A program made the translations under genes and the position numbers. Under the pieces are notes generated by a model, which had not been told where the DNA came from, did not search any database, and saw only the letters and a list, made by a program, of their open reading frames with translations. DNA of 64,000 nucleotides from Streptomyces sp. NRRL WC-3605 (GTDB lineage: Bacteria; Actinomycetota; Actinomycetes; Streptomycetales; Streptomycetaceae): the NCBI RefSeq assembly GCF_001509795.1, contig NZ_LLZN01000002.1, forward strand, positions 124,001 through 188,000, given 5' to 3'. Of this stretch, positions 28,865-37,800 are shown piece by piece (the first letter of the stretch is position 1; the number at the start of each line of letters is the position of its first letter).

Positions 28865-31192
28865 TCAGCTCTCGGGGCGCTGCCCCGGCACCTCCGGGTG
28901 CAGCCGGCCGAGCAGCCGCTGCCGTTCCTCCGCGAAGGCGGGGTCGGCCTGGTAGTCGCTGTGGCCGTGGATGGGTGCGGGCAGCGGGTGTTCGGCGGTG
29001 CGCCCGTAGGCGAGCGGGTCCCTGAGGGCCTCGCGGTCCACGGCGGGGCCCGCGTGGCCGGGCAGCCGGACCGGCCCGCCGATGGGGTCGGTGCGCCGGT
29101 ACAGGTTGCGCCAGCAGTCCACCTCGGCGTGCAGCGAGGCGAGCGCGTCGGGGCCGAAGTGGGCGGGGAACCATCGGCCGTAGAGGCGTTCCAGCGGGGA
29201 GCCGTAGGTGAGCAGCGCGACCCGTCCGCGGTCGGCCGGGGTCAGCTGCCAGGCGGCGGCCGCGGCGAGGACGCTGCCCTGGGAGTGCCCGGAGAGGACC
29301 AGGCGGCGGCCTTCCTCGGCGCGGGTCCAGGTGGCGATCCGCCAGGTCAGGTCGGGCACCGCGCGTTCGGCGTAGCAGGGTGGCGCGAAGGGGTGTGCGG
29401 CGCGCGGCCAGAAGGTGCCGACGTCCCAGAGGATGCCGATGGTGCGGCGGGCGGAGGCGTCCTTGTAGGCGCGCCGGCCCCAGGTGACGAACAGTATGAA
29501 GCCGAAGCCGATGAGCCAGGAGCCGAGGGCCTGCGCGGTCTGCGCGGCGCCGTGCACGACGGCGTAGGTGCCCGCCGCCGTCTCGCTCGGGGTGTCCCCG
29601 GTGGTCAGCGCGCCGGCGAGGGCTCCGGCGCCGAGCAGCAGGGTCGCGGCGGCGGTGACGGCGACGACGAGGGGCGCGCGGTCGGTGAGGGTGGCCATCG
29701 CGCGGGTGCTCGCGATACGGCGGGTGCGGACGAGGTCGTGGGGCTCGTCGGCGTAGTCGGCCTCGACGGCGGCGAGTTCGGCGCGGCGCAGCCGCCAGGC
29801 CCTCCGCGCCAGCAGGCCGAGGAGCAGCAGCAGGAGCACCAGCAGCGGGGGGATCACGGACGCCTGCCAGGTCAGCAGGACGGGCGGGCCGGGAATCGAC
29901 GCGCCGGTCCCGTCCAGCCAGTCGGCGACGCGCTGGGAGACGCCGCCGGACATCACACCGCCGAGCGCGCAGGCCAGCATCACGACGGCGGGCCCGCCGA
30001 GGCCGCGCATCGCGGCGCGCGGGTCGGGTGCCGTGCGGTGCAGGAGGTGCGCGACGACGGCGAGGGTGACGGCGGTCAGGCCCTGGAGGAGGGCGATGGC
30101 GCCGAAGGTGGCGTCGCCCGGGAGGCGGCCCGCCGACTGCCAGCCGGGCCGCTCCCAGCCGGCGTAGACGAGGGTGAGGACGAGCAGCGCGAGGGCGGCG
30201 AGCGGAAGGCGGCGGACCAGATGGGCGTCGAGCTCGCGGTCCAGCCGGTTCTCGCTGCGGCCCCGGCGGCACACCACCCACACCACGGCGGCCGCGCCGA
30301 CGACGAGGGCCGCGTCGAGGAGCCGGCCGAGCGCGTCGAGCAGCGGGGGGCCGCCCGGGCGGCGGTCGAAGCGGGCCGCGGCGGAACCGACGGCGGCGGC
30401 CACCGTCAGCAGTCCGGCGGCGGTGTGCGCGGCCCGCAGCCGGGCGACGAGTCGGCGGCCGTACCAGAAGCCGGGGCGCCCGAGGGCGGTGCCGCCGGCC
30501 GTCTCGTCGGGTTCGGGCTGCCGGGCCATCGGCTGCTGGGACTCGTAGGCGCTCCAGGTGCGCCGGGAGAGGTACCAGAGCAGTCCGGTGAGGGTCGTGG
30601 GCACGACGGCGGCGAGGGCGAGTCGGCGGCCGGGTCTGCTCCACCAGCCGCCGTCCGACAGGAAGCCCAGCCAGCTGTGCCGGCCGGCGCAGGCGTCGGT
30701 GCCGGCGCACTGCCAGGCCGTGAGGTCCAGGGCGACCTCGCAGGCGGCGGCGACGAGCAGCACGGTCAGCGTGAGACCCGCGAGCCGGACGAGCACGCCG
30801 TACACGCGGACCGTGCGGGCGCGGTCACGGGCGGCGGGGCGCATCCAGTGGGCGAGGTTCACCACCATGAAGGGCAGGAGCAGCAGCCATAACGCGCGGG
30901 CGCTGTTGCCGGAGGTGAGGTTGCACCAGACGTACGCCTCGGGGACCGGCCGGCCCCGGTGGTCGCCGGGGCGGCTCTCGGCGTCGACGTCGTCGGCGCG
31001 GCGGAAGACGGCGGCGGTGTCGTCGCCGGTGATCCGCTCGGTGCGCGGGTCGTCGAGCATCTGCTGCGGTGTGGTGCCGCCGACGCCGTGGACGAGGAGT
31101 TCCAGGGCGATCCTGGCCTCCCCCGCGTTACAGGTGTCCGGCGGCGCCGTGTCCTCTTTGTGCGTCGAGGCGTGTTCGCGCGCACGTCCCAT
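28865..31192 (-). CDS. polytopic membrane protein with C-terminal alpha/beta-hydrolase (lipase-like) domain
   Basis: 775 aa from ATG 31192, chosen because GGGGGAGG lies about 9 bases upstream; the frame is open to 31270. An N-terminal soluble part (ALELLVHGVGGTTPQQMLDDP) looks like the first strand and oxyanion loop (HGVGG) of an alpha/beta-hydrolase. About ten membrane helices follow, and a C-terminal soluble part (about 620-775) contains the nucleophile elbow VLSGHSQGSVLAAAAAW and HGHSDYQADP, where a catalytic His could lie. So the hydrolase fold appears split around a membrane region. Probable lipase/esterase-like membrane enzyme conserved in Streptomyces; substrate unknown. Confidence 0.7.
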   Translation of the reverse strand: MGRAREHASTHKEDTAPPDTCNAGEARIALELLVHGVGGTTPQQMLDDPRTERITGDDTAAVFRRADDVDAESRPGDHRGRPVPEAYVWCNLTSGNSARALWLLLLPFMVVNLAHWMRPAARDRARTVRVYGVLVRLAGLTLTVLLVAAACEVALDLTAWQCAGTDACAGRHSWLGFLSDGGWWSRPGRRLALAAVVPTTLTGLLWYLSRRTWSAYESQQPMARQPEPDETAGGTALGRPGFWYGRRLVARLRAAHTAAGLLTVAAAVGSAAARFDRRPGGPPLLDALGRLLDAALVVGAAAVVWVVCRRGRSENRLDRELDAHLVRRLPLAALALLVLTLVYAGWERPGWQSAGRLPGDATFGAIALLQGLTAVTLAVVAHLLHRTAPDPRAAMRGLGGPAVVMLACALGGVMSGGVSQRVADWLDGTGASIPGPPVLLTWQASVIPPLLVLLLLLLGLLARRAWRLRRAELAAVEADYADEPHDLVRTRRIASTRAMATLTDRAPLVVAVTAAATLLLGAGALAGALTTGDTPSETAAGTYAVVHGAAQTAQALGSWLIGFGFILFVTWGRRAYKDASARRTIGILWDVGTFWPRAAHPFAPPCYAERAVPDLTWRIATWTRAEEGRRLVLSGHSQGSVLAAAAAWQLTPADRGRVALLTYGSPLERLYGRWFPAHFGPDALASLHAEVDCWRNLYRRTDPIGGPVRLPGHAGPAVDREALRDPLAYGRTAEHPLPAPIHGHSDYQADPAFAEERQRLLGRLHPEVPGQRPES

Positions 31193-31481
31193 CTTCGGCA
31201 CCTCCCCCGTGACGAGCCCTCGCGTGTGTCCGTGCGGGCACAGGATCTCCGTTCCGGGGCCCTCGTACACCTCCCGTCACGGAATCTCCCCGGAGCGTGT
31301 GCGGCGCGGGCCGACGGCCGACCCGGAAAGTGGCATGCACGCGTCGGGGCGGCCGGTGGCGCGGGTGGGGGCGGCCCGTGCGAGGATGGGTCGTCCCGCG
31401 CCCGGGCAGGGGCGAGAATGTCCTTGTCGGACAGGGTGGCGGGGCAGGTCGGACGGCAGCGGCGAGAGGACCGGAGCGTAC

Positions 31482-32309
31482 GTGAGCGAGAATCAGAACC
31501 TCCTCGCGGAGCAGCGACGCGCCCTGATCCTGGACGAGGTACGGCGCCGAGGCGGGGTGCGGGTCAACGAGCTCACCCGCAAGCTCGGCGTGTCGGACAT
31601 GACGGTGCGCCGGGACCTCGACGCGCTCGCCCGGCAGGGCGTGCTGGAGAAGGTGCACGGCGGCGCCGTCCCGGTGGTCGAGGCGAGCACGCACGAACCG
31701 GGCTTCGAGGCCAAGTCGGGATTGGAGCTGACGGCGAAGGAGGACATCGCGCGGGCGGCGGCCGAGTTGGTCGCGCCGGGCAGCGCGATCGCCCTGTCGG
31801 GCGGCACGACGACGTTCGCGCTGGCGCATCGGCTGGTCGACGTCCCCGATCTGACGGTGGTCACCAACTCGGTGCGGGTGGCCGACGTCTTCCACGCCGC
31901 GCAGCGCACGACCGGCCCCCGGCAGGGCGCGGCCACGGTCGTGCTCACCGGCGGGGTGCGCACCCCGTCCGACTCGCTGGTCGGCCCGGTCGCCGACCAG
32001 GCGATCGCGGCGCTCCACTTCGACGTGCTGTTCCTCGGTGTGCACGGGATATCGGCCGAGGCCGGGCTGTCCACGCCGAATCTGGCGGAGGCCGAGACCA
32101 ACCGGCGTCTGGTGCAGTCGGCGCGGCGTGTCGTGGTGATCGCCGACCACACCAAGTGGGGTGTGGTGGGGCTGAGTTCGTTCGCGACGCTGGAGCAGGT
32201 CGACACGCTGGTCACGGACTCCGGGCTGGACGCGGGCGTCCGCGCGGAGATCGCGGAGCATCTGCGGCTGGTGGTGGCGGGCGAGCCCGATGAGGGTGCA
32301 GACATCTGA
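31482..32309 (+). CDS. DeoR-family transcriptional regulator
   Basis: 275 aa from GTG 31482 (VSENQNLLAEQRRALIL), with GAGAGGA about 13 bases upstream. N-terminal DeoR helix-turn-helix (VNELTRKLGVSDMTVRRDLDALARQGVLEKVHGGAV), then a DeoRC sugar-phosphate sensor (LSGGTTTFALAHRL, VVTNSVRVADV, LTGGVRTPSDSLVGP, HTKWGVVGLSSFATL). Upstream 289 bp lack a gene and separate it from the divergent membrane protein. The sugar it senses is not evident because no sugar gene adjoins it directly. Confidence 0.88.
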   Translation: MSENQNLLAEQRRALILDEVRRRGGVRVNELTRKLGVSDMTVRRDLDALARQGVLEKVHGGAVPVVEASTHEPGFEAKSGLELTAKEDIARAAAELVAPGSAIALSGGTTTFALAHRLVDVPDLTVVTNSVRVADVFHAAQRTTGPRQGAATVVLTGGVRTPSDSLVGPVADQAIAALHFDVLFLGVHGISAEAGLSTPNLAEAETNRRLVQSARRVVVIADHTKWGVVGLSSFATLEQVDTLVTDSGLDAGVRAEIAEHLRLVVAGEPDEGADI

Positions 32310-32369
32310 CGAAGCGCCAACTAGGGTGACGCTGCCCGGTACAGCATCACCCACAGGGGGTTGTCGTCC

Positions 32370-32849
32370 ATGGCTCATCTGCTGCGTGAAGTGGGACTCG
32401 ACTTCGTCGGGGCCGCTCCCGTACGGCACGTCTTCGCACGGGAGACGGCCGCGCCGCCCGAGGCGGTGTTCACGGCGCTCGCCGAGGACGTGGCCGGGTG
32501 GACGCAGTGGTTCTCGGCGGTGACCCTGGCCCGGCCGCTGGACGGCGGGGCGCGGCGCGAGATCCGGCTCAAGGGCGGTGGGCGCTTCGAGGAGACGGTG
32601 CTCGCGGCCGAGCGCCCCGAGGTGTACGCCTATCGCGTCGACCTGACGAACGCGCCGGGGTCGCGGGCGATCGTCGAGGAGTGGCGGCTGACCCCGTCCG
32701 GTGCGGGCACCCGCATCCAGTGGACCGTCGCGGTGGACGGCACGGCCCCCTTCCGGACCTCGGTGCGGCTGGCGCGCGCGGGTCTCGGCCGGGCGTTCCG
32801 GGGCGCGGTGACCTCCCTGGACCGGCGGCTGGCCGCCTCGGCGTCCTGA
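32370..32849 (+). CDS. SRPBCC (START-like) family protein
   Basis: 159 aa from ATG 32370. The N-terminal VFARETAAPPEAVFTALAEDVAGWTQWFSAV and the VEEWRLTPSGAGTRIQWTV strand are characteristic of polyketide-cyclase/dehydrase-type START-like folds, which bind hydrophobic ligands. No catalytic motif can be assigned. It starts 60 bp after the DeoR gene on the same strand and is convergent with the cysteine-metabolism gene. Confidence 0.8.
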   Translation: MAHLLREVGLDFVGAAPVRHVFARETAAPPEAVFTALAEDVAGWTQWFSAVTLARPLDGGARREIRLKGGGRFEETVLAAERPEVYAYRVDLTNAPGSRAIVEEWRLTPSGAGTRIQWTVAVDGTAPFRTSVRLARAGLGRAFRGAVTSLDRRLAASAS

Positions 32850-32868
32850 ACCGGCGCCCCGAGCGCGC

Positions 32869-33993
32869 TCACTCGGGCCAGACGCCCGTGGCGAGCAGCT
32901 GCTCGAGGGCCGCCGCGTACGGCCTGACGTCGAGGCCCTGCTCGGCGAGCCAGGCGTCGGAGTAGTACTTGTCGAGGTACCGGTCCCCCGGGTCGCACAG
33001 CAGCGTCACCACGCTGCCCCGCCGCCCCTCGGCCACCATCTCGGCGACGATCTTCAGCGCGCTCCACAGGCCGGTGCCGGTGGAACCGCCCGCCTTGCGG
33101 CCGATGGCCCCCTCCAGGGCGCGTACGGCGGCGACGCTCGCGGCGTCCGGCACCTTCATCATGCGGTCGACGGCGCCGGGCACGAAGCTCGGTTCCATCC
33201 GGGGCCGGCCGATGCCCTCGATCCGGGAGCCGCAGTCACAGGTGACATGGGCGTCACCGGTCGTCCAGCCCTCGAAGAAGCAGGAGTTCTCCGGGTCGGC
33301 GACGCAGATACGGGTGTCGTACTGCATGTAGTGGACGTAGCGGGCGAGGGTCGCGGAGGTGCCGCCGGTGCCGGCCGTCGCGACGATCCAGGCGGGCTCC
33401 GGGAACCGTTCGAGGCGCAGCTGGCGGAAGATGGACTCGGCGATGTTGTTGTTGCCGCGCCAGTCCGTGGCCCGTTCCGCGTACGTGAACTGGTCCATGT
33501 AGTGGCCGCCCGTCTCCACCGCGAGGCGGGCCGACTCCTCGTACATCCGGCGGGAGTCGTCCACGAAGTGGCACCGGCCGCCGTGGAACTCGATGAGACG
33601 GCACTTCTCGGCGCTCGTCGTGCGGGGCATGACCGCGATGAAGGGCACGCCGATCAGCTTGGCGAAGTACGCCTCGGAGACGGCCGTCGAGCCGCTGGAC
33701 GCCTCGATCACCGGGCGGTCCGGCCGGATCCAGCCATTGCAGAGGCCGTACAGGAACAGCGAGCGGGCCAGCCGGTGCTTGAGGCTGCCGGTGGGGTGCG
33801 TGGACTCGTCCTTGAGGTACAGATCGATGCCCCACCGCTCGGGCAGCGGGAAGCGCAGCAGGTGGGTGTCGGCCGAACGGTTCGCGTCCGCCTGCACCTT
33901 GCGGACGGCGTCTTTCAGCCAGGCGCGGTAGGCGGGGTCGCTGCGGTCGACGTCGAGGGTCACGCCGGACGGGGTCTGCTGGACGGTGCTCAC
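32869..33993 (-). CDS. PLP-dependent cysteine synthase/L-cysteine desulfhydrase family enzyme (Cds1-like)
   Basis: 374 aa from GTG 33993, with GAGGAG about 8 bases upstream. Fold type II PLP enzyme: Schiff-base Lys in [16 protein letters not shown], substrate loop [11 protein letters not shown], glycine-rich phosphate loop [16 protein letters not shown]. The length, N-terminal extension ([30 protein letters not shown]) and C-rich [13 protein letters not shown] segment match the Cds1 cysteine desulfhydrase branch of mycobacteria and Streptomyces rather than CysK. It would release sulfide and pyruvate from cysteine. Its leader carries two TGTTTATGC copies 30 bp apart. Confidence 0.85.
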   Translation of the reverse strand: MSTVQQTPSGVTLDVDRSDPAYRAWLKDAVRKVQADANRSADTHLLRFPLPERWGIDLYLKDESTHPTGSLKHRLARSLFLYGLCNGWIRPDRPVIEASSGSTAVSEAYFAKLIGVPFIAVMPRTTSAEKCRLIEFHGGRCHFVDDSRRMYEESARLAVETGGHYMDQFTYAERATDWRGNNNIAESIFRQLRLERFPEPAWIVATAGTGGTSATLARYVHYMQYDTRICVADPENSCFFEGWTTGDAHVTCDCGSRIEGIGRPRMEPSFVPGAVDRMMKVPDAASVAAVRALEGAIGRKAGGSTGTGLWSALKIVAEMVAEGRRGSVVTLLCDPGDRYLDKYYSDAWLAEQGLDVRPYAAALEQLLATGVWPE

Positions 33994-34046
33994 GGCGCTG
34001 CTCCTCGTGCTCCCGGCAGCGGCGGATCGCGCTGCCGTCCCTTCGA

Positions 34047-34086
34047 GCATAAACATCTTCCGTACGCTTCTCACCTGCATAAACAC
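34047..34086 (-). promoter_or_regulatory. paired TGTTTATGC direct repeat
   Basis: Read on the minus strand the copies are GTGTTTATGC and ATGTTTATGC, spaced by three helical turns, and lie 54-93 bp upstream of the Cds1-like start. The spacing is typical of two sites on one DNA face. Confidence 0.35.
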
Positions 34087-34222
34087 ACCTTTGAGACACC
34101 CAAAGGCACCCCTGGGTGGGCGCGCGCGGCGCACCCGGTGGGGGCGCATCCGCGCGAGTGCTCCGAGCGCCCCCGGCGAGGGGCACGCGCGCACTGGTGC
34201 GCGACGCGGGACGGGGGCAGAC

Positions 34223-34240
34223 TGCACCCGACAGGGTGCA
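34223..34240. promoter_or_regulatory. TGCACCC-GACA-GGGTGCA dyad
   Basis: Perfect 7-bp inverted repeat with 4-base spacer upstream of the 107-aa protein gene; could be an operator. Confidence 0.35.
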
Positions 34241-34317
34241 CACTGGATCACGACCGGGACCCGGGCCGGTCCCCGCGCGGAGCGGGCCGGCCACCGGGAC
34301 GCACGAGGGGGCGGGGC

Positions 34318-34641
34318 ATGGCGGAGGACGAGTTCACGGCCAAGGGCGTGCGGATCGGGAAGCGGCTGCGCTCCCTGACCCGGGCCGGACAGGTGCGGAT
34401 CAGCGACGGCCGGGTGCAGCTGCTCACCAGCTACGGCACCGAGATCGACAGCGCGCCGGTGCAGGCGGTCCGCGCGTCCCGGCCCTGGTTCGCGCCGGAC
34501 GACCGCGCCCTCGCCGACCTCAACGGCAAGCGCTACTCACTGACGTTGGGGGATCACGACCCCGCGCCGGGCGAGCCCGGACCGCCCGCCGCGCGCCGGT
34601 TCATCGAGGCCGTACGAAGGGCTGCGGGGCGTAACGGCTGA
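34318..34641 (+). CDS. small conserved-type protein of unknown function
   Basis: 107 aa from ATG 34318, with GAGGGGGCGGGG just upstream. Soluble, basic, no signal peptide or membrane helix. Segments such as [47 protein letters not shown] suggest a small beta-rich fold, possibly PH-like. I do not recognise it. Codon usage is typical for the region, so it is probably real. Confidence 0.65.
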   Translation: MAEDEFTAKGVRIGKRLRSLTRAGQVRISDGRVQLLTSYGTEIDSAPVQAVRASRPWFAPDDRALADLNGKRYSLTLGDHDPAPGEPGPPAARRFIEAVRRAAGRNG

Positions 34642-34825
34642 GTCACCGCGAGTTGCGTTACCGCGCCTCCTGCGCCACGCTGGTCTCACGTCACTCTGGG
34701 TTTACCGGCGACAACGCTGCGAACCAGCCCGCCGGCCACGACAGCAGGCGGCCGTTTCCTTCAAGCACCCTGCTGGATCCGTACTCCGTGTTCTTCCGGA
34801 CCTCTTCAGTCGGGGAGTCGCAGCC

Positions 34826-35368
34826 GTGATCAGATACCCAAGCAGGCACTGCGCGGTGGAGCTCCAAGCCCTGCCGTCGCGGATCGGCCAGGTCCGCAGA
34901 ATCGTATCGGCGCAGTTGCGCTACTGGCATCTGGACCCGTTGATAGACCGCGCCGCGCTCGGCGTGACCGAGCTGTTGACCAACGTCCATCAGCACGCAC
35001 GGCCGGACAAGACGTGCACCGTGGAGATCGAGCTGCTGCTCGACCGACTGACGGTGTCCGTGCACGACCACGACCCGCGGCTTCCGGTCGCCGCCGACCC
35101 CGGGGACACCGAGGCGCTCGCCACCTGCGGGCGCGGGCTCGCGATGGTCGCGGCCCTCAGCGAGAGCTGGGGCGTGCGGCCGGAGGGCGAGTCCGGCAAG
35201 GTCGTGTGGTTCTCGCTGCCGACGCCCGGTGCCGCGCCGTCGGCGGCCGCGCGGCCGCCGCGTCGCGTCACCGTGGAACAGCCCGTGCGCCGTCTCGCGG
35301 CGGTCGGTCCGCCGGTCGACCTGCGTCGCCCGGAACGCGCTCCCGCCCGGTCGGCCGTTGCCGGCTGA
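34826..35368 (+). CDS. ATP-binding protein, anti-sigma-factor-type (HATPase_c_2, RsbW/SpoIIAB-like)
   Basis: 180 aa from GTG 34826. The N-box is LGVTELLTNVHQHARPD, the G1/G2 region is ATCGRGLAMVAALSESWGV ending in KVVWFSLP, as in the Streptomyces RsbW-like kinases. These bind ATP, and bind or phosphorylate sigma or anti-sigma antagonists; in Streptomyces they are numerous. The last 45 residues are an extra Arg/Pro/Ala-rich tail. Partner unknown; the SpoIIE phosphatase at the left edge is far away. Confidence 0.85.
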   Translation: MIRYPSRHCAVELQALPSRIGQVRRIVSAQLRYWHLDPLIDRAALGVTELLTNVHQHARPDKTCTVEIELLLDRLTVSVHDHDPRLPVAADPGDTEALATCGRGLAMVAALSESWGVRPEGESGKVVWFSLPTPGAAPSAAARPPRRVTVEQPVRRLAAVGPPVDLRRPERAPARSAVAG

Positions 35369-35409
35369 CCGGGCGGTGAGGGGGACTTGAGGGCGGCCGG
35401 GCGAGGGTG

Positions 35410-35691
35410 TCACACGGGGCCGTCCCTGCCCGTGCGGCCGAACTCCTCGTTCAGGACGGACAGCCGGCGCCAGTACTCGTCCTCGTCGATCTCGCCGGAG
35501 GCGAACCGGTGCCCGAGGACGGTGATCGGCGAGCTGTCGTCGGGACGGGTGGGCCGTGGGCCACGGCGGCCGCGCCAACCCGTGCGGCGCAGCAGCGTGA
35601 TGCCGCCGATCACGACGGCCGCCCAGATCAGCGGGAACAGCAGGATCCACGGGCCGGGCCCGCCGTCGGCGAAGTGTGCGAGGGTCTGCAT
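35410..35691 (-). CDS. SHOCT-domain small membrane protein
   Basis: 93 aa. One N-terminal membrane helix (PWILLFPLIWAAVVIGGITLL, about 14-34) and a C-terminal SHOCT motif (LGHRFASGEIDEDEYWRRLSVLNEEFG). SHOCT segments are short oligomerisation modules of unknown role. The start codon abuts one arm of a perfect 11-bp dyad, so its leader can fold against the initiation site. Confidence 0.82.
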   Translation of the reverse strand: MQTLAHFADGGPGPWILLFPLIWAAVVIGGITLLRRTGWRGRRGPRPTRPDDSSPITVLGHRFASGEIDEDEYWRRLSVLNEEFGRTGRDGPV

Positions 35692-35741
35692 CTCGAGTCA
35701 TCTCCCGGGTCGCTCCGGACGTTCTGCGGTGATGACTCGAG
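35692..35741 (-). promoter_or_regulatory. perfect 11-bp inverted repeat ending at the start codon of the SHOCT gene
   Basis: On the minus strand CTCGAGTCATC is followed after 28 bases by GATGACTCGAG, and the next base is the A of the ATG. The ribosome binding sequence GGGAGA overlaps the second arm. It may be a repressor operator or an RNA hairpin controlling translation. Confidence 0.65.
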
Positions 35742-35813
35742 CCTCGCCCCGCGAGGGGGTCCGCGTCGTCGTTCGGCCGGCGGCACCGTGCGTACCCCCC
35801 GGGGAGTACGCCG

Positions 35814-36257
35814 TCAGGTCCCGGCGGGCCCTTCGAGGTACGCCACGTTCTCCCGGTCCTCGGCGTCGGGGCCGGCCCCGGTGGTGAACCAGGCGTCGAG
35901 GATCTCCTTGAGCAGCGGCTCCGAGGTCAGACGCAGGCTGAGGGCGAGCACATTGGCGTCGTTCCAGCGGCGGGCGCCCTGCGCTGTGTAGGCGTCGGCG
36001 CACAGGGCCGCGCGGACACCCGGCACCTTGTTCGCGGCGATGGACGCGCCGGTGCCGGTCCAGCAGCACACCACGGCCTGGTCGGCCGTCCCGGCCGCGA
36101 CCTCGCGGGCCGCCGCCTGCGAGCAGACGGCCCAGCGCGCGTCGTCGCCGGGGCTCAGCGCGCCGTACGCCAGCACGTCGTGGCCCCGGCCGCGCAGCTC
36201 GGCGACGAGGAGCCGGGCGACGGGTTCGTCCATGTCCGAGGAGACGGCGATCCGCAT
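35814..36257 (-). CDS. RpiB/LacA/LacB-type sugar-phosphate isomerase
   Basis: 147 aa from ATG 36257 (MRIAVSSDMDEPVARLLV). The family signature appears as CWTGTGASIAANKVPGVRAALCADAYTAQGARRWNDANVLALSLRL, containing the active-site Cys region and the phosphate-binding GTG. Such enzymes interconvert ribose-5-P and ribulose-5-P, or galactose-6-P and tagatose-6-P. The aldolase, SIS protein and AgaR-like regulator 3.4-6 kb away make a ketose-phosphate role possible, but it is not in one operon with them. It stands 172 bp from the ROK regulator stop. Confidence 0.85.
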   Translation of the reverse strand: MRIAVSSDMDEPVARLLVAELRGRGHDVLAYGALSPGDDARWAVCSQAAAREVAAGTADQAVVCCWTGTGASIAANKVPGVRAALCADAYTAQGARRWNDANVLALSLRLTSEPLLKEILDAWFTTGAGPDAEDRENVAYLEGPAGT

Positions 36258-36429
36258 GGGAGGAAGTCTAGGGGGCATCCTGTCGATCAGGCCGGATCAG
36301 CGAGCGGCGTCCGGTGCCGTGCATCGCAAGACGGAGGCGGGAGTCGATGCGGAGCTTCGGCGATTGACGACAACGCGGCGAGGTGCGGTGCCGGACGCCG
36401 GGAGCCCGGCATGATCAGCGAGACGCCGC

Positions 36430-37674
36430 CTACGACGCCAGCGCGGTGAGCGGGTCGTCGAGCACCGGCTGCCACGCCAACTCGGCGGCGCCGACGAGGC
36501 TGTTGTGGTCGAGGCTGCACGCGAGGATCGGGACGCCGCCACTCTGGCCCCACAGACTGCGGTCGGCGACGACCGCGCGCAGCCGTCCGGGGTCGGCGTC
36601 GAAGAGGGTGCCGTGCAGCCCGCCGAGGATAATGCGGTCGGGGTTGAGGATGTTGACGAGGCCCGCCAGGCCGAGGCCGAGCCGGTCGATGAGGGCCTCG
36701 GTGGCGGTGCGGACCGCCGGGTCGTCGTAGTGGCCGCGGATCAGGTCGTTGGCCTGCTGGAGCAGCGACACCACGGGGCCGGGTTCGCGGCCGGCCGCGG
36801 TGAGGAGGGCCAGCGGGTCCGCCTCGACGTCCAGGCAGCCTCGGCTGCCGCAGTGGCAGGGCCGGCCCTCCGGATTCACGGTGAGGTGGCCGACCTCCAG
36901 GGCAAGGCCCGAACTGCCGGTGTGCAGACGGCCGTCCAGGACGAGCGCGCCGCCGACACCCCGGTGCCCGGTGGCCACGCACAGCAGGTCGCGGGCGCCC
37001 CGCCCTGCTCCGTGCCGGTGCTCGGCGAGCGCGGCGAGGTTGACGTCGTTGCCGGCGAACGCGGGTCCGGTGATCCCGGCCGCGCGCACGCACTCGGTGA
37101 AGATGCGGCGGACCGGGGCGCCCGCGGGCCACGCCAGGTGCAGCGGGTTGAGGGCGAGGCCGTCCGGCTCGGCGACGGCGGACGGGACGGCGAGCCCGGC
37201 CCCCACGCACCGCCGGCCGGTCTCGCTCAGCAGGTCCGCGCCTGCCTCGACGACCGAGCCGAGCACCTTGGCCGGGTCGGCGTCCACGGTCTCGCAGCCC
37301 GGAGCGGTGGCGACGATACGGCCGCCGAGGCCGACCAGCGCCGCCCGGAACCCGTCGGCGTGCACCTGGGCGGCGAGGACGACCGGGCCGTCCTCGGCGA
37401 CGGACAGCCGGTGCGAGGGCCGCCCCTGGGAGCCGGCCGCGGCGCCCGGCCGGGCGTCGACCCTGATCAGACCGAGCGCCTCCAGCTCGGCGGCGACCAC
37501 TCCGGCGGTCGCCCGCGTGACGCCCAGTTCGGCGGTGAGGACGGCGCGTGTGGGGGCGCGTCCGGTGTGCACCAGCTCCAACGCGGGCCCGAGCGCACCG
37601 CGCCCGCGCTCCAGTCGCGTCCTCGGGGTGGTGGTCCCTTCCCCCGCCGGCCGGGGGTCCGCCTTGCCGCTCAT
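36430..37674 (-). CDS. ROK-family transcriptional regulator
   Basis: 414 aa from ATG 37674 (MSGKADPRPAG). N-terminal winged helix (TRAVLTAELGVTRATAGVVAAELEALGLIRVD), then a ROK sugar-kinase-like domain with GNDVNLAALAEHRHG, GVGGALVLDGRLHTG, EVGHLTVNP and the zinc motif CHCGSRGCLDVEA. ROK repressors respond to sugars or sugar phosphates. It is likely a repressor of carbohydrate genes, perhaps unlinked, because no transporter or glycosidase adjoins it. Confidence 0.88.
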   Translation of the reverse strand: MSGKADPRPAGEGTTTPRTRLERGRGALGPALELVHTGRAPTRAVLTAELGVTRATAGVVAAELEALGLIRVDARPGAAAGSQGRPSHRLSVAEDGPVVLAAQVHADGFRAALVGLGGRIVATAPGCETVDADPAKVLGSVVEAGADLLSETGRRCVGAGLAVPSAVAEPDGLALNPLHLAWPAGAPVRRIFTECVRAAGITGPAFAGNDVNLAALAEHRHGAGRGARDLLCVATGHRGVGGALVLDGRLHTGSSGLALEVGHLTVNPEGRPCHCGSRGCLDVEADPLALLTAAGREPGPVVSLLQQANDLIRGHYDDPAVRTATEALIDRLGLGLAGLVNILNPDRIILGGLHGTLFDADPGRLRAVVADRSLWGQSGGVPILACSLDHNSLVGAAELAWQPVLDDPLTALAS

Positions 37675-37800
37675 GAGGGCGAGTCTCCCATGATCCCGGA
37701 ACGCGGTGACCCAGGTGACCCAGGGTCTCTCGTCCGGATCCTGCCGGGCTCGCGGGGTCTGGCACCGCACCCTGATCCGGCCTGATCCAGGCGAAAGACC

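Larger units (their letters stand above)
33994..34317. other. 324-bp divergent region with repeats
   Basis: No supported gene. It contains a direct repeat GCATAAACA(T/C) at 34047-34056 and 34077-34086 (30 bp apart, near the cysteine-enzyme promoter), and a TGCACCC-GACA-GGGTGCA dyad at 34223-34240 about 78 bp before the 107-aa gene. Both are operator candidates only. Confidence 0.5.

Noticed and set aside
28554..30710. Long antisense and alternate-frame ORFs over the AAA+ and membrane protein genes
   Set aside because: Arg/Pro-rich low-complexity translations; the genes in the chosen frames carry clear domains.
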